Below are positions 7,987-15,967 of a DNA stretch of 64,000 bases, piece after piece (the first letter of the stretch is position 1; each line of letters begins with the position of its first letter). The DNA is taken from NCBI RefSeq assembly GCF_036924745.1, contig NZ_JAZHSD010000001.1, positions 5,642,001 through 5,706,000 on the forward strand, given 5' to 3'. A program made the position numbers and the translations under genes. This stretch comes from Bradyrhizobium sp. AZCC 1693 (GTDB lineage Bacteria; Pseudomonadota; Alphaproteobacteria; Rhizobiales; Xanthobacteraceae). Under the pieces are notes generated by a model. The model had not been told where the DNA came from, ran no database searches, and was given only the letters and a program-made list of their open reading frames with translations.

Positions 7987-8687
7987 TGTCGTCTGGGCGT
8001 TTTGGCATCACGGCGGCAGCGCTGACCGCGCTGCTTGGGCTTGCGTCGCAGGCCGCGGCGCAGGATGCCTCGACCCTGAAGAAAGACATGATCGGACAGT
8101 GGGAGCTGGCCACCACCGAGCGCAGCAAGACCTGCGTCGTCACGCTGAAGGGCGATACGACGCCGCAGGGACTCAAGCTCGAGCTTGAGCCCGGCTGCGC
8201 CGCGGCGCTGCCGTTCACCAAGGAAATCACGGCCTGGAATATCAAGGGGCTGGATATCGTGCGGCTGCAGGATGCGGCCGGCCAGCCGGTAATCGACTTC
8301 ACCGAGGTCGAGAGCGGCATCTTCGAAGGCCTGCGGACCGGCGAGGGCGTCTACATCCTGCAAAACCTCGCCGCCGCCCGCTCGCTCGCCAAGTCGATGG
8401 ACCAGATGATCGGCGACTGGTCGATGGTCCGCGGCAACGGCCAGACGATCTGCGGGTTGACGCTGACCAACACCGAGGCGACGGGCGATAATTTCCAGGT
8501 GTTTTTGAAGCCGAAATGCGATCCCGCGGTCGCTGCATTCGCACCGAACCAATGGCGGCTGGAGCGCGGACAGATGATCCTGATGTCGGCGACGGGCCAG
8601 AGCTGGCAATTCGAGGCCGATGACAATGCGCAGTGGCGGCGGGTGCCTGACACGGCCGATCCCCTGATCATGATCCGGGGACAATAG
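7986..8687 (+). CDS. AprI/Inh-type protein (metalloprotease-inhibitor fold), duplicated domain
   Basis: 233 residues with a signal peptide ending near 'SQAAAQ'. Two similar segments follow: 'MIGQWELATTERSKTCVVTLKGD' and 'MIGDWSMVRGNGQTICGLTLTN', each with the pattern GxW...C...L. This matches a tandem of the AprI/Inh alkaline-protease-inhibitor fold. Classical Inh inhibits a secreted serralysin and sits beside its gene; no protease gene is nearby here, so a different ligand is possible. The start overlaps the dehydrogenase stop (ATGTC overlapping TGA), placing it last in the operon. Confidence 0.75.
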   Translation: MSSGRFGITAAALTALLGLASQAAAQDASTLKKDMIGQWELATTERSKTCVVTLKGDTTPQGLKLELEPGCAAALPFTKEITAWNIKGLDIVRLQDAAGQPVIDFTEVESGIFEGLRTGEGVYILQNLAAARSLAKSMDQMIGDWSMVRGNGQTICGLTLTNTEATGDNFQVFLKPKCDPAVAAFAPNQWRLERGQMILMSATGQSWQFEADDNAQWRRVPDTADPLIMIRGQ

Positions 8688-8828
8688 GTCCCGGGACGGA
8701 TCGCCGGGTGAGCCTTAAAATATTTCCAGAGCGGCTGTCGATCCGGCGCCATTCCATTCGTCGTCTCCCATAGCGAGCCAGTTTTGCGGGCGATCACCGC
8801 CGCAACTCGCCTTAACGGGAGTTCCGCA

Positions 8829-9227
8829 ATGCGCTTCATGTATATCGTCACCTCGCCTCAGTCCGACAAAGGTCCGTCACCGGCCTTGATGGAGGCGATG
8901 GGCAAGCTCGCCGACCGGGAGATCAAGGCCGGCCGTATGCTCGATACCGGCGGGCTGATGCCGATTGCCATGGCTGGCGCACAGGTCAGAATAACGGACG
9001 GCAAGCTCGGAGTGATCGACGGACCGTTCGTCGAGACCAAGGAACTGATCGGTGGCTATGCCATCTTTGAACTCCGGGACATGGAAGAGGCCGTGGCCGC
9101 CGCGAAAGAGTTCATGCAGCTGCACCTTGAGCACATGCCGGGTTGGGAAGGCACCTGCGAGGTTCGTGTGCTTGCCACGCCGGGCGTCGACGGCGCCTGC
9201 GAGGCCGGCATCCGCGCCCACGCCTGA
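8829..9227 (+). CDS. DGPF-domain (YciI-related) protein
   Basis: 132 residues. 'IDGPFVETKELIGGYAIFEL' contains the DGPF motif that names this YciI-related family. The start has GGGAG eight bases upstream. DGPF proteins are encoded next to ECF42 sigma factors in many bacteria, and one follows directly here. They are proposed to take part in regulating or in the response driven by the sigma factor, but the biochemical role is unknown. Confidence 0.88.
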   Translation: MRFMYIVTSPQSDKGPSPALMEAMGKLADREIKAGRMLDTGGLMPIAMAGAQVRITDGKLGVIDGPFVETKELIGGYAIFELRDMEEAVAAAKEFMQLHLEHMPGWEGTCEVRVLATPGVDGACEAGIRAHA

Positions 9228-9243
9228 TGCGGACATTCATCAG

Positions 9244-10536
9244 ATGCAGTCGGCGGCGATGACGGCCGCCGACGTCAATCGCACCATCCTGGCGGTCTGG
9301 CGCATCGAGCAGCCGCGCCTGATCACCGGCCTGTCCCGGATGCTGCGCGACGTGACGCTGGCGGAAGACCTGACGCAGGAAGCCCTGGTGGCGGCGCTCG
9401 AACATTGGCCCGCCACCGGCGTCCCCGAAAAGCCGGGCGCATGGCTGATGGCAACCGCGAAACGCCGCGCGCTTGATGATTTGCGCCGCCGCAGCATGCT
9501 CGCGCGCAAGCACGAGATGCTGATACGCGACCTGGAGCAGGAGCAGCAGGCGATGCCCGATCCGGATGCGGCGCTCGACGACGACATCGGCGACGAGCTG
9601 CTGCGGCTGATATTCACCGCCTGCCATCCAAAACTGTCGCGTGAGGCGCGCGCGGCGCTCGCACTCAGGATGATTTGCGGCCTGACCACGGAAGAGATCG
9701 CGCGCGCCTTCCTGCAGCCGGAGGCGACCATTGGCCAGCGCATCGTGCGCGCCAAGCGGACGCTGTCGGAATCCGGGCTCGCTTACGAAACCCCGCGCGG
9801 CGAGGCGCTTTCGGAGCGGCTCGCCTCGGTGCTGGAGGTCGTCTACCTCATCTTCAACGAGGGCTATACGGCCGCCCGCGGTGACGCATGGCTGCGGCCG
9901 CAGCTTTGCAACGACGCGCTGCGCATGGGGCGCGTGCTGACCCTGGTCGCGCCGCAGGAAGCCGAAGCCCACGGCCTGCTCGCGCTGATGGAGCTGAACG
10001 CTTCGCGCATCGCGGCGCGCACGGATGTGGCCGGCGATCCGATTCTGCTGATGGATCAGAACCGAAAGCTGTGGGACCGGCTTCAGATCCGTCGCGGCTT
10101 ATCGGCGCTGGCGCGGGCATGCGAACTCGGTGACGGGCGAGGATTCTACGCGCTGCAGGCGGCGATCGTCGCCTGCCACGCCAGAGCCGCCACGCCTGAT
10201 GAAACGGGGTGGCCGCGGATCGCAAGGCTCTACGGCGAACTCTCAGGCCTGGTGCGCTCGCCAATCATCGAGCTCAACCGCGCGGTGGCGATCGGCATGG
10301 CCAAGGGGCCGGCGGCTGCGCTCGCGATCGTGGACGGATTGGCAGGCGAGCCTGTGCTGAAGAACTATCATCTCTTGCCGAGCGTCCGCGGCGATCTGCT
10401 TTGCAAGCTCGGCCGCTTTGCGGAAGCGCGCGTGGCGTTCGAGCTGGCGTCAGCGCTTGCGGCAAACAAGCGCGAACGCGAATTGTTAAAGCGGCGGGCC
10501 ACCGAAGCCGGCGGTGGCGCACCGGAGCCTTCTTGA
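9244..10536 (+). CDS. ECF42-type RNA polymerase sigma factor with C-terminal TPR-like extension
   Basis: 430 residues, more than twice an ordinary ECF sigma. Region 2 is visible as 'LAEDLTQEALVAALEHWP', and region 4 as 'LALRMICGLTTEEIARAFL'. The rest (~residues 190-430: 'FNEGYTAARGD', 'LLALMELNASR', 'ELNRAVAIGMAKGPAAALA') is the DUF6596/TPR-like extension of group ECF42. In this group the extension, rather than an anti-sigma factor, is needed for activity. No anti-sigma gene is present. The start is uncertain between 9244 and 9259. The gene ends two bases before the convergent gene at 10539. Confidence 0.88.
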   Translation: MQSAAMTAADVNRTILAVWRIEQPRLITGLSRMLRDVTLAEDLTQEALVAALEHWPATGVPEKPGAWLMATAKRRALDDLRRRSMLARKHEMLIRDLEQEQQAMPDPDAALDDDIGDELLRLIFTACHPKLSREARAALALRMICGLTTEEIARAFLQPEATIGQRIVRAKRTLSESGLAYETPRGEALSERLASVLEVVYLIFNEGYTAARGDAWLRPQLCNDALRMGRVLTLVAPQEAEAHGLLALMELNASRIAARTDVAGDPILLMDQNRKLWDRLQIRRGLSALARACELGDGRGFYALQAAIVACHARAATPDETGWPRIARLYGELSGLVRSPIIELNRAVAIGMAKGPAAALAIVDGLAGEPVLKNYHLLPSVRGDLLCKLGRFAEARVAFELASALAANKRERELLKRRATEAGGGAPEPS

Positions 10537-10538
10537 AT

Positions 10539-10850
10539 TCAGATGAAGCGGAACTGCTGTCGCTCGCGCCTGGCGAGTTTTGGAATTGCCTGGCCGAGGA
10601 TGATGTTCTTGAAGTGGTCGGTCTGCTGATGATCGGCAAACGCCGCTTCCCCTGCGAATACCTCGTAGAAGAAGAATTCCCTCGGCCTGGCGACGTTCTG
10701 GTGAATCTGGAACGCCTTCACGCCGGGCTCGCGCTGCGCCTGCGGGAGAAAATCTTTCAGAAGCTCGGCGACGGTGCCTTCCTCGCCCGAATTGACTTCC
10801 CAGAATGCGGTGACGACCAGGTTCTGGTTCGCGTTGTCTGTAGCAGCCAT
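10539..10850 (-). CDS. Antibiotic-biosynthesis-monooxygenase (ABM) domain protein
   Basis: 103 residues, one ABM-fold domain ('VVTAFWEVNSGEEGTVAELL', 'QREPGVKAFQIHQNVARPRE', 'FFFYEVFAGEAAFADHQQT'). Such ferredoxin-like dimers act as quinol monooxygenases, heme-degrading enzymes or have no known activity. GGAGAAAACC precedes the ATG at 10850, which decides the start against the longer frame. It converges with the sigma factor with no room for a separate terminator. Confidence 0.85.
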   Translation of the reverse strand: MAATDNANQNLVVTAFWEVNSGEEGTVAELLKDFLPQAQREPGVKAFQIHQNVARPREFFFYEVFAGEAAFADHQQTDHFKNIILGQAIPKLARRERQQFRFI

Positions 10851-11035
10851 GGTTTTCTCCTGTGAAACATCCGGCGCCAGTTCGATTCCGGGCCGGCGAC
10901 GCAGATCACAATGCCCGATTTCGTGACAGGAATGCTTCGACATCAGTCGAATAATGATGTCAACGGCCGGGCCGGAACCTGTTTGAGGACGGGCGCGTTT
11001 CCTTAAGTGCAAATCACTTTGCCTGGAGCAAGCGC

Positions 11036-11413
11036 ATGGCGAAAAAGACCGTGCTCGCGATCGGTATCGAGCCCTCGCTGGTTGACTTCAGCGCCTTCCC
11101 CGGGCTCACGGCCGAACTGGTAACGAGCTACATCAAGGCGCAAATCGAGCAGCTTCGCGCGATGGGCTATGAGGCCGATAGCTGCCTGATCGACCTCGGC
11201 GACACGGCCGAAGCGGTGGCCGCGGCGGCGCTGGGCGCAAAGCATTACGACTGCGTGGTGATCGGCGCCGGGCTGCGCGAGCCGCGGGAGCGGCTGCTTC
11301 TGTTCGAACGGATCATCAATCTGGTTCACCTCGGCGCGCCGCAAACCCGGCTTTGCTTCAACACCACGCCGGCCGACACCGCCGAGGCGGTGCGGCGATG
11401 GGTCGAGCCGTAA
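11036..11413 (+). CDS. Conserved hypothetical protein, receiver-like alpha/beta fold
   Basis: 125 residues starting MAKKTVLAIGIEP. Hydrophobic strands alternate with helices ('TVLAIGI', 'EADSCLIDLGD', 'YDCVVIGAGLREPRE', 'TRLCFNTTP'), suggesting a small Rossmann- or receiver-like fold, but no phosphorylation Asp pair or nucleotide motif stands out. GGAG lies nine bases upstream of the start. I do not recognise a characterised relative. Confidence 0.7.
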   Translation: MAKKTVLAIGIEPSLVDFSAFPGLTAELVTSYIKAQIEQLRAMGYEADSCLIDLGDTAEAVAAAALGAKHYDCVVIGAGLREPRERLLLFERIINLVHLGAPQTRLCFNTTPADTAEAVRRWVEP

Positions 11414-11425
11414 GCACGCCTGCGC

Positions 11426-11602
11426 TCAGATGGTACGGAAGCCGCCGAGCAGGCTGCCGATGATCTTGTGTCCGCGGGCGCGGAGCTTCTTCGGATTCTC
11501 CGCTCCCGGTAACAGCGGCATCCCCTTCAAACTCGCGTTCCCGTCCTTGCCGACGACGTGCCTGTCACTGCGCAGTTCCTGTATCACGCACCGTGAGCCC
11601 AT
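11426..11602 (-). pseudogene. Short ORF containing a decayed radC 3' end
   Basis: An open frame of 58 codons starts seven bases after the GNAT stop. Its middle reads VGKDGNASLKGM, against [12 protein letters not shown] at the end of intact RadC, in the same frame and orientation. At DNA level about 41 bp (11518-11558) match with roughly five differences. The frame then runs past RadC's usual stop into 'LLPGAENPKKLRARGH'. It may be a remnant of an integration end or a small gene derived from one. A weak AGGA precedes the ATG at 11602. Confidence 0.5.
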
Positions 11603-11608
11603 TTTGTC

Positions 11609-12127
11609 CTACAGGATCTTTTCCAAGTAATATCGGCGAATGCCGCCTCCCAGCGTCTTGTTGCTCGTCTGCTCGGCGACGGCCTCGTTCAGCAACCGAT
11701 ATCCCGCGCGCCTGTACAGTTCGAGCGCAGCCGGCTGCAATTCAGACGTGCTCAATTCAAGCCTCCGCATGTCAAGCCGACGGCATTCAGCTTCCGCAAA
11801 TTGCAGCATCGACCGCGCGATCCCGCTACGTCGGGCGGATGGGTCGACATACATGCGACGCAGCTCCATGGCGTCAGGCGCTGCGGGTTCAAGGCCGAAC
11901 ATGCCGATGACCTTCTCCTCCCTGAGGGCGACCCAAAAGCCGCCGCCTCGCTCACCATAGTAGGCGGCGACGCGATCCATTTCCTCGGTCAATGAACGAG
12001 CGATGTAAGCTTCAAAGGCATCGCGCATAGGCGGCGGCGATAGCAGGCGGTTGACGACAATGAACAGCTCGCGCACGTGAGATGCGTGTTCCTCCCGGAA
12101 CGGCTGGATCGCTACTCCGGCGCTCAA
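11609..12127 (-). CDS. GNAT-family N-acetyltransferase
   Basis: 172 residues if translation begins at the TTG at 12127, which has AAGGAG eight bases upstream and overlaps the previous stop (TTGA). The acetyl-CoA fold is visible: 'MYVDPSARRSGIARSMLQFAE' carries the R/Q-x-x-G-x-A/G loop, followed by 'LELSTSELQPAALELYRRAGY'. Substrate unknown. The frame extends to 12268, but that lies inside the upstream gene. Third gene of a coupled trio with the aldo/keto reductase and DUF6064 genes. Confidence 0.85.
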   Translation of the reverse strand: MSAGVAIQPFREEHASHVRELFIVVNRLLSPPPMRDAFEAYIARSLTEEMDRVAAYYGERGGGFWVALREEKVIGMFGLEPAAPDAMELRRMYVDPSARRSGIARSMLQFAEAECRRLDMRRLELSTSELQPAALELYRRAGYRLLNEAVAEQTSNKTLGGGIRRYYLEKIL

Positions 12128-12819
12128 GCTCGGTTCTCCTTCATGATATCGGCCCTCCGCCGGATGATCGTCCAGATCCAGGCGGCAGTGGCGAGCGCCA
12201 GGGTGGCATGAAGAGCCCAGGCTTGCGGCTCTCCCATCGTGCCGAGGGTTATACCGCTCAAGAGGCACCAGAGAACGGGAATTGGCAGTAGCAATGGCAA
12301 AAGCTTGCCGCGGGCGAGGAGCAGAGCGCCGAGCGTCGCCATCGCGGTCGGATCCGGCGCGATGCCAAAGACCTCAGACGAGACCCAGCCGCGTGCCTGC
12401 AGCGGCGCAAGCAGCGGCTGTCCGGCGAGTGCGAAGCCAAGGATGAGATACCCTGCCCAATCGGCAGGCCCGCGCCGGTCGAAGGCGAGCCCATCGCGCA
12501 ACGACCCGATGACGAGCAGCAATACGCCTTCAACGGCGAAAGCCGGCGCGACATAGGCGGCAGCCCAGTTGATGGTCGCGTAGCAATTCCACAGGAAGGA
12601 CCACCCGACGAAGATCCAAGGCATCGCGAGGATGAATGCGATCCAGCGTGTCCAGGTTCCCGGCCGCCACGCGATGAGGATGATGATGATGAGGCCGGCG
12701 GCGAGCGTCAGCACGTGCAGAGGCCAGAGCGCCGCATTGTGCAATTCGAACATGCGCCAGTAGACGCGCGGCGAAAACAGCAGGAAATCCTCAGGCCCGT
12801 AGGTCCACCACTCCGACAT
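12124..12819 (-). CDS. DUF6064-type integral membrane protein
   Basis: 231 residues with about seven hydrophobic helices. It begins 'MSEWWTYGPEDFLLFSPRVYWRMFE', the characteristic opening of DUF6064 proteins. The ATG at 12819 overlaps the stop of the aldo/keto reductase gene (TGATG); the GTG at 12822 is an alternative. Its own stop overlaps the GNAT start. No function is known. Coupling to an exported oxidoreductase hints at a membrane partner role, which is only inference. Confidence 0.75.
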   Translation of the reverse strand: MSEWWTYGPEDFLLFSPRVYWRMFELHNAALWPLHVLTLAAGLIIIILIAWRPGTWTRWIAFILAMPWIFVGWSFLWNCYATINWAAAYVAPAFAVEGVLLLVIGSLRDGLAFDRRGPADWAGYLILGFALAGQPLLAPLQARGWVSSEVFGIAPDPTAMATLGALLLARGKLLPLLLPIPVLWCLLSGITLGTMGEPQAWALHATLALATAAWIWTIIRRRADIMKENRA

Positions 12820-13739
12820 CACAGCGCCTTCACGTGGGCCGCGATGCGCTCCCGCATGGCCGGATCAGGCATCGGGCCGGCGGCGGCCGAGAGGTTTTCA
12901 CGCACGTGGTCGACGCGGCTGGTCGCCGGAATTGCGACGGTGACGGCCGGGTGAGAGAGGATGAACTTCAGCATGAGCTGCGCCCAGCTCGCCACCCCGA
13001 ATTCGCGCGCCCATGCGGGCAGCGGTTCACGCTTGAGGCGGTCGGTCAGCGCGCCTTGCCGGAACGGCCGGTTGACGATCACGGCAATGCCGCGCTCTGA
13101 CGCCAGCGGCAGCAGGCGCGCCTCCGCCTCGCGATCGACGACGTTATAGGAGAATTGTACGAAATCGATCGGCTCATTCCGCATGATCTGTTCGAGAAGA
13201 TCGTGACGGCGCCCTTCGGAGGTGGTGATTCCAACGTAACGCACCGCGCCCGCCGCCTTCATCTGGAAAAGCATCGGCAGATGTGTCTTCCAGGCGAGGA
13301 GATTGTGAACCTGAACGAGGTCGAACTTCGGCACCCCCCAGAAGCGACGCGATTGCTCGATCTGGGAGGGACCTGCCGCGCCTGAGGACGTCCAGACCTT
13401 TTCGGCCGAGAATAGCGCAGAAGGTCGCCCGAGTTTTTGAAGGCCATAGCCGACCACCGGCTGCGACGAGCCATACATGGGGGAGGAATCGATCATGCGG
13501 CCGCCCGCCTCGAAGAAGGCGGCCATGACGCCGGCGCATTCGTCCCGGAGCAGGCGATCGTCGCCGACGTTGAAGGTGATCCAGGTCCCTAATCCGACGA
13601 TCGGTATCTCCTCGTGGGTCGAGGGGATGGGACGGCGGGCGGGCGGGTTCGCCTGGGCGCGCAGAGAGATTGGCAGGAGTGTCGCGGTGGCCGTCGCCGC
13701 CAGGGAGGCCTGCACGAACGTTCGGCGTGTCGTCCGCAT
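12819..13739 (-). CDS. Tat-exported aldo/keto reductase
   Basis: 306 residues. The N terminus 'MRTTRRTFVQASLAATATATLL' is a twin-arginine signal (RRTFVQ) followed by a hydrophobic stretch and 'LRAQA'. The mature part has aldo/keto reductase features: 'VGLGTW', 'RMIDSSPMYG' and 'FDLVQVHNLL'. Lys of 'AEKVW' and Asp/Tyr of 'DSSPMYG' are the likely catalytic residues. A folded, cofactor-loaded enzyme exported by Tat fits an NADPH-binding protein. GGAG lies ahead of the 13739 start. First gene of the 13739-11609 unit. Confidence 0.87.
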   Translation of the reverse strand: MRTTRRTFVQASLAATATATLLPISLRAQANPPARRPIPSTHEEIPIVGLGTWITFNVGDDRLLRDECAGVMAAFFEAGGRMIDSSPMYGSSQPVVGYGLQKLGRPSALFSAEKVWTSSGAAGPSQIEQSRRFWGVPKFDLVQVHNLLAWKTHLPMLFQMKAAGAVRYVGITTSEGRRHDLLEQIMRNEPIDFVQFSYNVVDREAEARLLPLASERGIAVIVNRPFRQGALTDRLKREPLPAWAREFGVASWAQLMLKFILSHPAVTVAIPATSRVDHVRENLSAAAGPMPDPAMRERIAAHVKAL

Positions 13740-14050
13740 CCGATGCTCCATCATCGCGGCGGGCAAACTACCGCGCAAAAGGCGCAGAGTACCGAAACCC
13801 GCCGCCAGGTTTGCAATACAAAATGACAGATTAGCGCACTGGACCAAATAATCAGTCGCGCGCCGTCCTCAATCTACGATGGACCGCGGACATCGCTAGA
13901 TGATCTCAAACTTGCGTGACCGTTCCTGCCGACGATAATATTGATCGGGCACTGGCGATGAACCGGCGTCGATGCGGTCGATCGAATGGCATCCGACCCC
14001 TCAACGCAACCAGTCATCGAGCTGGCGAGTTGTTGCACGAGCCTTCGCGC
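13740..14050. other. Intergenic stretch without recognised gene
   Basis: 311 bases between the aldo/keto reductase start and the stop of the small acidic-protein gene. It must hold the reductase promoter. I see no convincing ORF, RNA or repeat. Confidence 0.5.
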
Positions 14051-14251
14051 TTATTCGTCTTCGTCGGGTTCTCTGACGATCGGCGGCTGGCGCTCGTCGT
14101 CCGGTTCGGCGTCGTTGTCTTCGTCCTCGTCATCATCTTCGTCATCATCATCATCGTCGTCATTGTTGGGGACGCGCGGCGGCATCGTGCCCATGATGGT
14201 GACGAGTCTCCACTCGGCCGCGGAATAGTTCTCAGGGATGCGCTGGGTCAT
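14051..14251 (-). CDS. Very acidic small protein with Asp/Glu run
   Basis: 66 residues from the ATG at 14251, which has a strong AAGGAG eight bases upstream. The N-terminal half ('MTQRIPENYSAAEWRLVTIM') is ordinary. The C-terminal half is dominated by a near-uninterrupted Asp/Glu run (residues ~32-50) followed by 'EPDDERQPPIVREPDEDE'. The sequence should be disordered and could mimic nucleic acid or bind cations, but no homologue with a known role is recognised. The good ribosome-binding site supports a real gene. Confidence 0.65.
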   Translation of the reverse strand: MTQRIPENYSAAEWRLVTIMGTMPPRVPNNDDDDDDDEDDDEDEDNDAEPDDERQPPIVREPDEDE

Positions 14252-14409
14252 GGTCGGCTCCTTTCTGGATTTCGCAACATTCATGCGCGGATGTTTTGGC
14301 GCAAGCGGCCACTGAACCGGATTTGAGTGAGGCTCGCGCTCGGCCAGCCGCGCTTTCGTTGGTTACGATCCACGCAATCCAGCACGCCGCTGCAGTTCCG
14401 AGCGTAACC

Positions 14410-15576
14410 TCAACGCGCACTGAAGGTGAGGCCGGCGCGCTCCTTCAGACGCTTGCGCAACGCCGGACCCATCAGCGCGCCCGGCGTCCAGATGCCGCCC
14501 TCGCCCTGCACGTCGCGCACGAGGCAGAGAGCGCTCTCGGCGATCATCTTGCTGGTCGAGCCGTAGCCCGGATCGCGGTCGCCCGTGACTTCCGCCTCGA
14601 CCCGTCCGCCATCCGGCAGTTCGCCCAGGAAGAGGATGTCGTAGAAGCCCTTCTCGCGCTCTTCCCGGGTCGGGCCTGCGCCGGGCTTGAGACCGGTCCC
14701 GAGCAAGGAAACCATCGCGGCGACCGTTTTCGTCGCCACACCAGCGATTTCCCCAAATCCCGGCGCGACCATCATCTCATCGTAAACGAAGTCCCTGCCG
14801 TAGGGATGACCCAACAGGAAATTCGTGCGGTGCACGTTCTTGGTGTTGATCGGCGCCATTGGGAACGGCACGAGCCACACGTTCATGCTCGAGTCGTATT
14901 CGGGGATGAGTCCCGACGGCTGAGACGGCCCGGTGAACCCCGGCGTCAACGCGAAGGGATCGGTCAGCAGCCGGATCAGGGCCGGGTCGCGCGCGGCGGC
15001 GGCCAATGTCGCCTGAGCGCTCGCCGCGGTGCCGCCAGACATGCCGCCTTCCACCTTGCGCAGGCGGGCTTTGACCCGCCGAGCCGGGCGTCCGAATTTC
15101 TCGCGCGCCTTCTCCTGCAACGTAAGCACGCCGAGATCGAACGGGATGGAATCGAAGCCGCAGGAGAAGACGATGCGCGCGCCGGTCCGTTTCGCCTCTT
15201 CGTGATGGGCATCGATCATGCGCCGCATCCAAACCGGTTCGCCGCACAGATCAACATAGGCCGTGCCCGTGGCCGCGCAGGCCGCCACAAGCTCGGGACC
15301 GTGGAGCTGATAAGGCCCGACCGTCGTGATAATCACGGTCGCACGGTCGCACATCGAACGCAGGCTGGCCGGCTCGGCGGTATCCGCCTTCACCAACGGC
15401 AAATCGCCCGGTGCGCCGATGTCGGCGCGCACCTTTTGGAGCTTGTCGATCGAGCGTCCTGCGATCGCCCAGGACGGAGCATCGTCGCCGCGATAGGATG
15501 TCGCCAGATATTCGGCGATGAGACGGCCGGTGTAACCCGTCGCACCATAGACGATGAGGTCGAAGTCCCGCTTCAC
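14410..15576 (-). CDS. Saccharopine-dehydrogenase-like NAD(P)-binding reductase (trans-acting enoyl reductase type)
   Basis: 388 residues beginning at a GTG (15576) with GGAGGA upstream. 'DLIVYGATGYTGRLIAEYL' is the Rossmann dinucleotide motif, and 'IITTVGPYQLHGPELVAACA' and 'YVDLCGEPVWMRRMID' are family hallmarks. Relatives include the mycobacterial trans-acting enoyl reductase and eukaryotic SCCPDH; a lipid-related reduction is the likely role, the exact substrate unknown. The gene stands alone within the radC-end accessory block. Confidence 0.85.
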   Translation of the reverse strand: MKRDFDLIVYGATGYTGRLIAEYLATSYRGDDAPSWAIAGRSIDKLQKVRADIGAPGDLPLVKADTAEPASLRSMCDRATVIITTVGPYQLHGPELVAACAATGTAYVDLCGEPVWMRRMIDAHHEEAKRTGARIVFSCGFDSIPFDLGVLTLQEKAREKFGRPARRVKARLRKVEGGMSGGTAASAQATLAAAARDPALIRLLTDPFALTPGFTGPSQPSGLIPEYDSSMNVWLVPFPMAPINTKNVHRTNFLLGHPYGRDFVYDEMMVAPGFGEIAGVATKTVAAMVSLLGTGLKPGAGPTREEREKGFYDILFLGELPDGGRVEAEVTGDRDPGYGSTSKMIAESALCLVRDVQGEGGIWTPGALMGPALRKRLKERAGLTFSAR

Positions 15577-15841
15577 GACGTTGGTCCTCCTCGATATCCG
15601 GGAGAGCTATTTTCAGATCCGTGTGCAATAGGGCCGCGCGAGGCAAGTCCAGTCTACCGTGACTGCGGAGAGGGACCTTCGAACTCCTTCGGCTCGGGGC
15701 CACAAACCGGAAATCCAAACATCGCGGTTTCAGTCGCGGGTCAACTCCGCTAAACTTCGGGGGACAAGCGAGGTCTAAACACACAACACGACCCCCGGTT
15801 CCAGCCCGGAGGCTCGGAATCGACACTCATCTGCTTGCGAA

Positions 15842-15941
15842 TTATGTCGTCAATTACGAGCGGCTCGCAGCCGTGAAGGCGACTTGTGACCCGGACAACT
15901 CCCACATCAACCAGAACATCGCTCCGGCGAACGGCGGTTGA
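15842..15941 (+). pseudogene. Remnant of a BBE-domain FAD-linked oxidase (C-terminal end only)
   Basis: One frame reads 'NYVVNYERLAAVKATCDPDN' then 'SHINQNIAPANGG' and stop. This is the C-terminal signature of berberine-bridge-enzyme-like oxidases (…NYERL..vK..yDP.N.F..NqNI.P). Nothing matching the FAD-binding domain lies upstream, so only about 33 codons survive. It directly precedes the DUF1326 gene. Confidence 0.65.
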
Positions 15942-15967
15942 GCTTCAGTTTCGGGAGGCGCAGTGAG

